A stretch of DNA of 5,615 bases, taken from positions 1 through 5,615 of the forward strand of contig CANNLO010000325.1 of NCBI GenBank assembly GCA_947505055.1, in the 5' to 3' direction. Shown here one piece after another: positions 1 to 5,513 of the stretch; within the stretch, counting starts at the first letter, position 1; every line of letters starts with the position of its first letter. Source of the stretch: Methylococcaceae bacterium. Its GTDB lineage: Bacteria > Pseudomonadota > Gammaproteobacteria > Methylococcales > Methylomonadaceae. The translations under genes and the position numbers were made by a program. The notes under the pieces were generated by a model, which saw nothing but the letters and a program-made list of their open reading frames with translations, had not been told where the DNA came from and ran no database searches.

Positions 1-20
1 AACTTTTCCCTCGCCACTTA

Positions 21-40
21 ACTGTTATGGACTGTTATGG
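21..40. repeat. 10-bp perfect tandem duplication
   Basis: ACTGTTATGG occurs twice back to back just downstream of the stop codon of the minus-strand GGDEF/EAL gene. It looks like a simple slippage duplication. I see no convincing terminator hairpin around it, although the palindrome TTGCTAGCAA lies at 55-64. Positions 1-102 hold no supportable gene. Confidence 0.6.
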
Positions 41-102
41 AAAAAAACGATTGTTTGCTAGCAAGTAATAAAATCAAGCGTTCTTTACCATACCTTCCCC
101 AA

Positions 103-1944
103 TCATCGAATAGCCGACATCTTATTGGAGAATTCGGGGGTGATATCATTCACACCGTCAATTTGAAAAATATTTCGCCCTAGCAGCTGTTCACTGGGCT
201 TACCAAAAATATAACCTTGCCCATAATTAATCCCTATTTCCCTTAGTAATTTAATCGTTTTTGGACATTCAACAAATTCAGCTATGGTTTTTTTACCCAT
301 TTTCTTGGCAATCTGATGCATTAAGCGCACCAACATCTGGTCTGTTTCATCTTTAACCAGATTTTGAATAAACTGACCGTCAATTTTCACATAATCAACC
401 GGAAAATTCTTTAAATAGTTAAAAGAGCAAAAGCCAGCACCAAAATCATCCAATGCAAAATGACAACCTAATGCCCGAATATGATTAATCATCGATCGGG
501 TTTGTTTATAATTTTCTACCGCTGCCGTCTCGGTAATTTCAAAGGTCAGTCGCTCGGCTCTGACCCCGGTCATTTCAAGTTTTTGTTTAATCATCGGCAA
601 TAAGGACAAATCCAGGAAAGCCACGCTGGACAGATTAATTGCCAAAGCAATATCCGACAGTTCTACAGGCAAAGCCGCAAGGTAATCAATGGCACTTTCA
701 ACTACCCATAAATCAATGCCATGAATCAGGCCCATACGCTCAGCTGCCGGTATAAACTCGCTTGGACTAACCACTACGCCCTCTTCACCCCGTAGGCGAA
801 TCAGGACTTCATAATGAGAAACCTCACCATTAATCAGCTTTACAATCGGCTGAAACACCAAAAAGAACCGTTTGTTAATCAACGCATCCCTTATGATCGG
901 AACCCAATAAATATCACGATGCCTTTCTCTAACAACAGAATCTTCACAGTCATATTTCCAGACCTTATCGCCGCCATAAGTCTTGGCCATGCAACAAGCC
1001 TGATGAGCCTGGGAAATAAGTTCTTGCGGATGCAGCATTGATTTTGCAGAATTTAACGAGCTGAGCCCTATAGAGGCGGTAATATTGTAAGCAATTGCCC
1101 CGATCAAAAAGCGAAAACCATCTAACGCTATTTTGATCTTTTTTGACCAAATCTCAGCCTGCTGAACTGTGCTATTTTCCAGATAAAGGCCAAATTTATC
1201 TGAATCTATCCTGGCAAATAGCCCAACATTATTTAATGTACTTCTTATCAAGCCAATAACTTCTATCAGCAAACGATCGCCAACATCAAAGCCTTCCAGT
1301 TCATTAAACAAACTGAAGCGGTCAAGATCGATAAACAACAACACACTATCCTGAGAGAAATTTCTGCTGCTGTTTCTGTTCAAGGTCAGCTGAATATGCT
1401 GCTCCAAACTACTCCGATTAAGCAGTCCGGTGAGTTGGTCATGGATGACCAGATATTGAAGCTTGGCATCGACAAGTTTTCGTTCCGCCAATTCCGTTAA
1501 TAATCTCTCTTGCTGCTTATAGCGCAGATACTTTTCATTTTTCAAACAAATGAAAAAATTAACCGTCATCTGTAACTCAACCGGACTGTAGTGCTCTTTC
1601 AGATGATGAACAAGATACCGACTACCCAGCTTCCAATCATAATCCGGATATAAATCTCTTTTTAAAACAATCAAAGGAATAAATACGCCTCCGTCGCCAT
1701 GGGAAAAAGACTGATATAAGTCCTTAATCTGGCAATCAGGTAAATCTTCACTAACAATTATCAGGCCTATCACCTCAGGATTTTCGTAATAGATTCGGGT
1801 AATCTTGTAAATTTCAGCGCCATTAACTGCAAATTTAAAATTATAAAAACCATTATTTTGTAATTCTTCGGTGATTCTTGCCACTGCTGATTTATCAGTC
1901 TCAGCAATAATAATGACTTCTTGTTTCCGTGAATCAAATAACAC
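103..1944 (-). CDS. Pseudo-receiver / degenerate GGDEF / EAL protein, predicted c-di-GMP phosphodiesterase
   Basis: Predicted cytoplasmic enzyme that hydrolyses cyclic di-GMP to pGpG; no membrane segment or signal peptide is visible. Residue numbers count from the longest start, TTG at 1956 (617 aa). Residues ~12-130 resemble a CheY-like receiver, but the phospho-acceptor position reads Ser69 (VSEDLP where LLDxxMP is usual), so phosphorylation is doubtful. A helical linker (~138-168) leads into a GGDEF domain (~170-335) with DQLTGLLNR at 173-181 and FIDLDRF at 208-214. The signature itself is DSDKF (251-255) and no RxxD inhibitory site precedes it, so cyclase activity is unlikely. The EAL domain (~350-595) keeps E383 (EVL), N441, E473, D503-D504 (DDFGAGF), K524, E560 and Q580, which suggests a working phosphodiesterase. 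I prefer the GTG start at 1944 because GGAG lies six bases upstream; the TTG at 1956 has no Shine-Dalgarno. The input that controls the enzyme is unknown. Confidence 0.93.
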   Translation of the reverse strand: MLFDSRKQEVIIIAETDKSAVARITEELQNNGFYNFKFAVNGAEIYKITRIYYENPEVIGLIIVSEDLPDCQIKDLYQSFSHGDGGVFIPLIVLKRDLYPDYDWKLGSRYLVHHLKEHYSPVELQMTVNFFICLKNEKYLRYKQQERLLTELAERKLVDAKLQYLVIHDQLTGLLNRSSLEQHIQLTLNRNSSRNFSQDSVLLFIDLDRFSLFNELEGFDVGDRLLIEVIGLIRSTLNNVGLFARIDSDKFGLYLENSTVQQAEIWSKKIKIALDGFRFLIGAIAYNITASIGLSSLNSAKSMLHPQELISQAHQACCMAKTYGGDKVWKYDCEDSVVRERHRDIYWVPIIRDALINKRFFLVFQPIVKLINGEVSHYEVLIRLRGEEGVVVSPSEFIPAAERMGLIHGIDLWVVESAIDYLAALPVELSDIALAINLSSVAFLDLSLLPMIKQKLEMTGVRAERLTFEITETAAVENYKQTRSMINHIRALGCHFALDDFGAGFCSFNYLKNFPVDYVKIDGQFIQNLVKDETDQMLVRLMHQIAKKMGKKTIAEFVECPKTIKLLREIGINYGQGYIFGKPSEQLLGRNIFQIDGVNDITPEFSNKMSAIR

Positions 1945-1950
1945 ACCAGT

Positions 1951-1954
1951 CTCC
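1951..1954 (-). promoter_or_regulatory. Ribosome binding site that favours the GTG start at 1944
   Basis: On the minus strand GGAG is followed by six bases and then GTG (1944-1942). This is better placed than anything in front of the TTG at 1956. The ATG at 1963-1961 is in another frame and would give only a nine-residue peptide before its stop. Confidence 0.5.
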
Positions 1955-2035
1955 AAACAGCATTGTCAAATATAATAATCGGATCTTAGGAACATTCCAG
2001 CGATGTCAGTCCGCCAACATAATTTAATGCAAAAG

Positions 2036-2049
2036 GAGTTAGATAACTC
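2036..2049. repeat. 14-bp inverted repeat, possible operator
   Basis: GAGTTA and TAACTC flank a two-base centre (GA), giving two perfect six-base arms, about 90 bp upstream of the GGDEF/EAL start. The symmetry suits a dimeric repressor or activator site, but arms this short can occur by chance and I cannot name a regulator. Confidence 0.3.
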
Positions 2050-2095
2050 GCAATAAAATAAAGGTCTATTAAATGCCCCCCAGCGCAATGATTTA

Positions 2096-2120
2096 GTTAA
2101 TGCAAACCACCTTAATTAAC
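2096..2120. repeat. Inverted repeat GTTAAT-N13-ATTAAC, possible operator
   Basis: Perfect six-base arms lie 13 bp apart near the middle of the divergent intergenic region. The spacing, with centres about two helical turns apart, would suit a dimer binding one face of the DNA. In AT-rich sequence this could be chance. Confidence 0.25.
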
Positions 2121-2217
2121 AGCCTTATTTATTTTTTATTGCTTACAAAACACAAACTGTCTAAATTGGCAACAGTACTAATTGTCTCTTTTTCTTGCAT
2201 ACCTGTAAATTTTAACT

Positions 2218-2248
2218 AATCTATATTACATTTGTTCAATTGTAGATT
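2218..2248. repeat. Inverted repeat AATCTA-N19-TAGATT
   Basis: Perfect six-base arms with a nested TACA/TGTA pair, about 80-110 bp upstream of the HDOD start codon. The position suits an activator or repressor site for that gene. No known regulator consensus is recognised. Confidence 0.25.
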
Positions 2249-2301
2249 GCATTAATCGAGTTTTAACTACATCACAGCTGTTTTAAACTAGATCAAAAAA
2301 G

Positions 2302-2307
2302 TATAGA
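2302..2307 (+). promoter_or_regulatory. Candidate -10 element for the HDOD gene
   Basis: TATAGA matches the sigma-70 -10 consensus at four of six positions and lies about 20 bases before the ATG. The -35 region (around 2278-2284, CTGTTTT) is weak, so an activator or another sigma factor may be involved. Initiation from here would leave a leader of only about a dozen bases, which fits the missing Shine-Dalgarno. Confidence 0.25.
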
Positions 2308-2326
2308 CCATAAAATTTAATTTCCT

Positions 2327-3163
2327 ATGATACCAGCCATATCGACCAATTTAAAAAGCTCGGACCTGCTCAGAGGCGATTTGCAACTGACTTCGCCGCC
2401 GAACATTTATTTTGAGCTGCAAACAACCATTGCAAACCCGAACAAATCAATAGCCGATGTCGCTTTTATCATTGAGCATGATCCTGCCTTAGCCATACGG
2501 ATGCTCAAAATAGTTAACAGTGCTTTTTTTGGCCTCCCTGCACCCATCGCATCAATCCAGCGGGCCATAACCATAGTTGGTGTCAAAGCCTTACAAAATC
2601 TTGTGCTGGCTACTGTCGTGATTGACAAGTTTTCATCCCTGCCCGGGGGACTACTGTCCATGCATGACTTTTGGGCAAGAAGTGTGCGTTGCGCACTGCT
2701 GAGTAAAGAAATCTACAGCTATCGCAACAAGAAGAATGACCTTGAGACCATCTTTCTTTGCGGCTTACTGCACGATATTGGTCAGCTGGTTTTCTACCGT
2801 AGAATTCCTGAGTTAGCGCGTCAAATTGGTCTTTTAGTTGAAGCTAGCAATGCCGATGAAATTAAAGCAGAAAACATGATACTTGGGTTTAATCATTATC
2901 AGACTGGCGCTGAATTAGCCCAGTTATGGCGGCTACCTGAAATCATCATTGAAACCATTAGCCAGCATAACCAGCCCAATTACACCGGTACATTTGCAGA
3001 TGCCGCTTCCATCGTAAGATCGGCTAATTATCTTTGTAAATTAGACGCTGAAAATATCCATCCAGACAGTTTTTGCAACGAAATACCAGAAAATGATTTA
3101 AGCGACATCCTCGAAAGAGCTCATAATCAATTTGACGTTATTTTTAAACTCTTTTATCACTAG
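2327..3163 (+). CDS. HDOD-domain signalling protein
   Basis: 278-residue cytoplasmic protein made almost entirely of one HDOD domain (~15-215), a helical fold related to HD phosphohydrolases and found in bacterial signalling and regulatory proteins; no enzymatic reaction is established for the family as a whole. Typical features are the early block with DPALAIRMLKIVNSAFFGLP (52-71), the SIQRAITIVG helix (77-85), FWARSV (115-120), LLHDIGQLV (147-155, which keeps an HD pair) and H190 followed by a GAELAQLWRLP-type segment (194-204). The position usually read as WxHS has Arg118 instead of His, so a complete HD metal site is unlikely. Residues ~216-278 form a short C-terminal tail without a recognised output domain. 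The ATG at 2327 has no Shine-Dalgarno, and a stop codon lies three codons upstream in frame, so there is no longer alternative. A TTG at 2381 preceded by AGAGG is possible but close-spaced. The gene is divergent from the c-di-GMP phosphodiesterase, which suggests a shared signalling role. Confidence 0.93.
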   Translation: MIPAISTNLKSSDLLRGDLQLTSPPNIYFELQTTIANPNKSIADVAFIIEHDPALAIRMLKIVNSAFFGLPAPIASIQRAITIVGVKALQNLVLATVVIDKFSSLPGGLLSMHDFWARSVRCALLSKEIYSYRNKKNDLETIFLCGLLHDIGQLVFYRRIPELARQIGLLVEASNADEIKAENMILGFNHYQTGAELAQLWRLPEIIIETISQHNQPNYTGTFADAASIVRSANYLCKLDAENIHPDSFCNEIPENDLSDILERAHNQFDVIFKLFYH

Positions 3164-3407
3164 AGGCGGACGCTGTTCGCTAAAGTTATTTCCAATATGC
3201 TTTATCTAAAAATAACCCACCCAAAGCACTAAGGTAACTTGCCAAAAAAACACAGTGGATAATGGAACACGAACAACACTGATTAGAGTGATTTACACGG
3301 TTTTTGTTAGGCAAAAAAGCCCGCTTCCTTACTTTTTCAAATCAGTACTTATCGGCTCAATCAGTATTATCCGTGTGCCATTAATCAGATTCGTGGACTC
3401 ATTTTTC
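3164..3407. other. Convergent intergenic region between the HDOD and Fae-family genes
   Basis: The two genes converge here across 244 bp. No strong bidirectional terminator is evident. The best candidate is an imperfect plus-strand stem (GTTAGG at 3306-3311 against CCTTAC at 3327-3332, one mismatch) followed by five T residues, too weak to call. A 73-codon plus-strand ORF starting at 3255 lacks a ribosome binding site and runs into the Fae-family gene; I do not regard it as real. Confidence 0.5.
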
Positions 3408-3959
3408 TTACCATTGAGACTCACCGGTTTCAGGATCATACATTTCATGGACAATTTTATGCCGATTAGCGATTAACTCCTCAATGCTGGGCGACGAACT
3501 CATCGCACGGGAAATGGCCAGTTTCATCGCTTCATAATTGGTACGGTATAAATCTTTACGATCAAGATCAGGGTTGCTTGCGCATTCTGGAGCAATCCAG
3601 AGCATTGCAATTATGCACAAATCATTGGCCTGATCGGCAGGAATCACCCCAGCGATAACGCTGTCCAGAACAGCATCAGCAACAGCCGACTGAACCGGAC
3701 CACCAAACAAATTGACATAGTCAGTGGATTTTATCGTAACTTTAGGCACCATAATCGTCGCAGGCCGCACTTGCTGATTGCACGCACGTATCGCGAACAT
3801 GCGAGTATGACCGGCAGTTTGCCCCATCAAGTTGGCAAACGCATTGCCTGCCGGACCTTTCACGCTACCTATCAATATTTCAGGCATCGCATCCGTGCCT
3901 TGACCTTCGCTGGAAAACACCGTTGCTTCTCCGGTTCTGAACCAAATTGTATCTGACAT
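3408..3959 (-). CDS. fae: Formaldehyde-activating enzyme (Fae) family protein, variant lacking the catalytic His
   Basis: 183-residue soluble protein of the Fae family. Classical Fae condenses formaldehyde with tetrahydromethanopterin to methylene-H4MPT in the cytoplasm of methylotrophs. Family landmarks, compared from memory with Methylobacterium Fae, are GEATV (10-14), LIG...KGPAGNAF (29-41), PKVTI with K73 and T75 (72-76), FGGPVQ with Q90 (85-90), IPADQANDL (106-114) and NYEAMKLAI (141-149). The notable difference is AMPEILIG (24-31) where classical Fae has AHIDLIIG, so the proposed catalytic His is Met25. There is also a one-residue insertion in FGGP, and the protein is somewhat longer than the ~170 residues usual for Fae. 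It may be one of the divergent Fae paralogs (Fae2/Fae3-like) that accompany the main enzyme in many methylotrophs. Its substrate is therefore uncertain. The ATG at 3959 has GAGG seven bases upstream. The gene appears monocistronic, with no C1 genes beside it. Confidence 0.92.
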   Translation of the reverse strand: MSDTIWFRTGEATVFSSEGQGTDAMPEILIGSVKGPAGNAFANLMGQTAGHTRMFAIRACNQQVRPATIMVPKVTIKSTDYVNLFGGPVQSAVADAVLDSVIAGVIPADQANDLCIIAMLWIAPECASNPDLDRKDLYRTNYEAMKLAISRAMSSSPSIEELIANRHKIVHEMYDPETGESQW

Positions 3960-3966
3960 TGCATAA

Positions 3967-3970
3967 CCTC
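3967..3970 (-). promoter_or_regulatory. Ribosome binding site of the Fae-family gene
   Basis: AGAGG on the minus strand ends seven bases before the ATG. It is the strongest Shine-Dalgarno in the window and supports the chosen start. Confidence 0.7.
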
Positions 3971-3992
3971 TAAAAGAATAACAAGAAGTATC

Positions 3993-4022
3993 ATTCTATG
4001 CCGGATGAAGCGGGTCGTGCAA
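3993..4022 (-). promoter_or_regulatory. Candidate sigma-70 promoter of the Fae-family gene
   Basis: Reading the minus strand, TTGCAC (4022-4017) is separated by 18 bases from TAGAAT (3998-3993, five of six consensus matches). Transcription would start near 3985, leaving a leader of about 25 bases that contains the Shine-Dalgarno. The -35 is weak (three of six matches). Its outer edge at 4022 touches the first unit of the heptamer array. Confidence 0.45.
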
Positions 4023-4071
4023 GGTTCAGGGTTCAGGGTTCAGGGTTCAGGGTTCAGGGTTCAGGGTTCAG
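4023..4071. repeat. Seven exact tandem GGTTCAG heptamers (telomere-like, G-quadruplex motif)
   Basis: Seven perfect head-to-tail copies of GGTTCAG, followed by a degenerate unit (GGGGTGATTCAG, 4072 onward shares its ending). Read in another register, the plus strand is GGGTTCA repeated, giving seven runs of three or more G with four-base TTCA spacers between 4029 and 4074. That meets the usual pattern for an intramolecular G-quadruplex. The array is 64 bp upstream of the Fae-family start codon and abuts its candidate -35. Exact copies imply recent expansion or ongoing slippage. It is not a CRISPR array, because there are no spacers and the unit is too short. Confidence 0.95.
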
Positions 4072-4155
4072 GGGTGATTCAGTCATGATCATTCAAACTG
4101 ATTCTAATGCTAAGGTAATTTCTATGAAAGTGTGGCACCCAGGTTAAGAATTTTT

Positions 4156-4267
4156 ATTCACCACGAAGACGTAAACTATAAAGATAAATTCAACTTATGA
4201 ATTATAAAGTTGCCTTGATTAGCCGGTAGAATTACGTGATTTTTCTTCGTACTCTTCGTGATGATTA
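4156..4267. mobile_element. Imperfect inverted-repeat (MITE/REP-like) element
   Basis: The ends are TCACCACGAAGA (4158-4169) and, on the opposite strand, TCATCACGAAGA (4264-4253), matching at 11 of 12 bases around about 85 bp of AT-rich filler with no ORF. The right end carries a second CGAAGAA-type unit next to the first, as in the CACGAAG-rich intergenic repeats often seen in bacterial genomes. It abuts the transposase remnant on the right. I cannot tell whether it was mobilised by that transposase or is an independent repeat family. Confidence 0.45.
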
Positions 4268-4271
4268 ATTG

Positions 4272-4394
4272 GATCTGGTAAGTAAGGGCCAGGCTTATTA
4301 TGAAGAAAAATATCGCGAACGGGTCCTCAAAAACTTAACCAAACGTGCTGAAGCGCTGGGTTTTCAATTAACTCCAGCACCAGAAATGGCTTAA
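4272..4394 (+). pseudogene. C-terminal remnant, probably of a transposase
   Basis: An open frame of 40 codons ending at TAA (4392-4394) and closed upstream by TAA at 4266-4268. It has no ATG or ribosome binding site at its left end. The peptide contains GQAYYEEKYRERVLKNL followed by KRAEALGFQL, a basic, helical pattern that I associate with the extreme C-terminus of some DDE-type transposases. The family cannot be assigned without a search. Codon use looks like real coding sequence, unlike its surroundings. The missing N-terminal part and the adjoining inverted-repeat element point to an old insertion that has been almost wholly lost. Confidence 0.45.
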
Positions 4395-4535
4395 AAAAAC
4401 ATGAAAAACATCAATAAGTTAAAACGAGCTTCTTGAGAGGTCTCTCTTTAAAAATTTCATGCTTTTCGTGGAAAAACTATATTTCTATGCTTATCATTAA
4501 AAATTAGTAACTAACAGATTAATTAGCACCTATCC

Positions 4536-5318
4536 TCAATCAAAAATAGCCGCCTCAAGATTTTTACTGGAAACCAAGCCTTTCATCGTCGATTTATCCT
4601 TAATAGCCCCAAACCGGGTGCCTGCCAGGTTTGCACCGGTAAAATCAACTTCTTCTAATTTGCTTTCTGATAAATCCGCTCCCGATAAATCGGCATTCGT
4701 TAAATCAGCTCCAGAAAGATCTACACCAAATAACACCGTGTTTTTCAGCACACTCCCGCTTAGGTTGGCATGACGCATCAACGCACGATTAAGATTGGCA
4801 TCAGACAGATTGGCGCCGGATAAATTGGCATTATTTAAGCTAACCCGCATTAAACCCATAGGCTGATTCTTCATATCGACACCCCAATTGGCATGACTAA
4901 GATTAGCATGACTAAGGTTGGAGCGATCCAAGTTGGCAATAAACCGGCTACCGGTAAGATTAGCATGACTTAAATTGGCTCCGCCCATATGTACGCCAAA
5001 AATACTGGTGTTGGACAGGTTAGCGCCGGAAAGATTGATCTTGGACATAACCGTCAAATCCAGGTTAAGGCCTGATAAATCGCTGTTGCTGAGATTCGCG
5101 TTACGTAAATCAGCGCCCCACAGGTCAGCGTTTCTAAAATCCAGACCCGATAAATCCAGTCCAGTCAGATCTTTTCTGCGCAGTTGTGCAAGGTGGCTCT
5201 TCTCTGCCTTGGCAAGATGCCGCTCTACCGATGCCCGGTTAAGCTCAGCTGCTGGTACCGGCAAACTAAACATTCCGACTAAAAAGATCAAACTGTAAAA
5301 ATGGGGTTTCATGCGCAT
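4536..5318 (-). CDS. Exported pentapeptide-repeat protein
   Basis: 260-residue protein with an N-terminal signal peptide (basic start, hydrophobic core ~8-20, likely cleavage after the VPAA at 21-24), so it should act in the periplasm or outside the cell. A short charged segment (~25-48) precedes pentapeptide repeats of the A(D/N)LxG/xx type. These form one block at ~51-146 and a second at ~158-238, separated by a non-repeat stretch around 145-157 (WGVDMKNQPMGLM). Such repeats fold as a right-handed quadrilateral beta-helix. No catalytic domain is attached and no biochemical role can be assigned; gyrase-protecting Qnr-like function is unlikely for a secreted protein. The last ~20 residues leave the repeat and may cap the helix. 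The ATG at 5318 has GAG five bases upstream; an ATG at 5312 (codon 3) would also leave a good signal peptide. No neighbouring gene suggests a partner. Confidence 0.92.
   Translation of the reverse strand: MRMKPHFYSLIFLVGMFSLPVPAAELNRASVERHLAKAEKSHLAQLRRKDLTGLDLSGLDFRNADLWGADLRNANLSNSDLSGLNLDLTVMSKINLSGANLSNTSIFGVHMGGANLSHANLTGSRFIANLDRSNLSHANLSHANWGVDMKNQPMGLMRVSLNNANLSGANLSDANLNRALMRHANLSGSVLKNTVLFGVDLSGADLTNADLSGADLSESKLEEVDFTGANLAGTRFGAIKDKSTMKGLVSSKNLEAAIFD
4891..4977 (-). repeat. DNA-level 15-bp repeats inside the pentapeptide gene
   Basis: On the plus strand GCATGACTAAGATTA (4891-4905) is followed directly by GCATGACTAAGGTTG (4906-4920), and GCATGACTTAAATTG recurs at 4963-4977. Each encodes the same HANLS-type pentapeptide. 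Near-identity at the nucleotide level, including third positions, suggests recent unit duplication within the gene. Confidence 0.7.
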
Positions 5319-5513
5319 ATGCTCTCGGAGGATTTATCGAAATTAGACTAAATAATTAGCATAACTTTATCGACAGTCTCTGGCTATTGCAACCAGGGAT
5401 AATAAATATTTAAATCTGCTGAGGCGTGCGCTACCGTTTGTCGCTATAGAAATAACCTTGCCCCAGCATTATACGTAGTATATTTAATGTAACCGTTCAC
5501 CTACCCAATTATC
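5319..5513. other. Intergenic region upstream of the pentapeptide gene
   Basis: About 195 bp without a supportable ORF. On the minus strand TATGCT (near 5360) with TAGCCA 17 bases upstream, or TTGCAA with TAAAGT, could form a weak sigma-70 promoter for the pentapeptide gene; neither is convincing. TATAC-GTA-GTATA at 5470-5482 is a perfect 5-bp-arm inverted repeat. No rho-independent terminator is evident for the partial gene to the right. Confidence 0.45.

Larger units (their letters stand above)
1957..2326. other. Divergent intergenic region between the GGDEF/EAL and HDOD genes
   Basis: About 370 bp of AT-rich DNA with no supportable ORF on either strand. It must hold the promoters of both flanking genes. 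On the minus strand TATTAT/TATATT sequences near 1970-1980 could serve as a -10 for the GGDEF/EAL gene, but no good -35 is spaced for it. Three short inverted repeats (2036-2049, 2096-2120, 2218-2248) could be operators. AAGGAG at 2033-2038 on the plus strand looks like a Shine-Dalgarno but has no start codon after it. I see no riboswitch or RNA gene. Confidence 0.6.
3960..4535. other. Intergenic region rich in repeat and mobile-element debris
   Basis: This 576-bp stretch has no intact gene. In order it holds the leader and promoter of the Fae-family gene, the GGTTCAG array, about 80 bp with no recognised feature, an imperfect inverted-repeat element (4156-4267), a probable transposase tail (4272-4394), and an AT-rich end. 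The AT-rich end includes TTCATGCTTTTCGTGG (about 4457-4472), which resembles the ends of the inverted-repeat element and may be a second remnant. The mixture suggests repeated insertion and decay. Confidence 0.6.

Noticed and set aside
814..1041. 75-codon plus-strand ORF
   Set aside because: It lies wholly inside the well-supported EAL coding region on the opposite strand and has no family features.
3306..3337. Rho-independent terminator after the HDOD gene
   Set aside because: The stem is short with a mismatch and a large loop; too weak despite the following T-run.
3255..3476. 73-codon plus-strand ORF between the HDOD and Fae-family genes
   Set aside because: No ribosome binding site, no recognisable motif, and it overlaps the 3' end of the Fae-family gene; best explained as chance.
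4023..4071. CRISPR array
   Set aside because: The heptamers are contiguous with no spacers and no cas genes are near.
4132..4147. Sigma-54-like promoter, TGGCAC followed after five bases by TTAAG
   Set aside because: The -24 half is perfect, but the essential GC of the -12 element is missing and no intact gene follows.
4434..4448. Hairpin GAGAG-GT-CTCTC as a terminator of the pentapeptide gene
   Set aside because: A two-base loop is sterically poor, and on the minus strand no T-run follows.
4975..5298. 107-codon plus-strand ORF
   Set aside because: Antisense shadow of the pentapeptide repeats; its Arg/Pro/Ser-rich periodicity is a by-product of the repeat.
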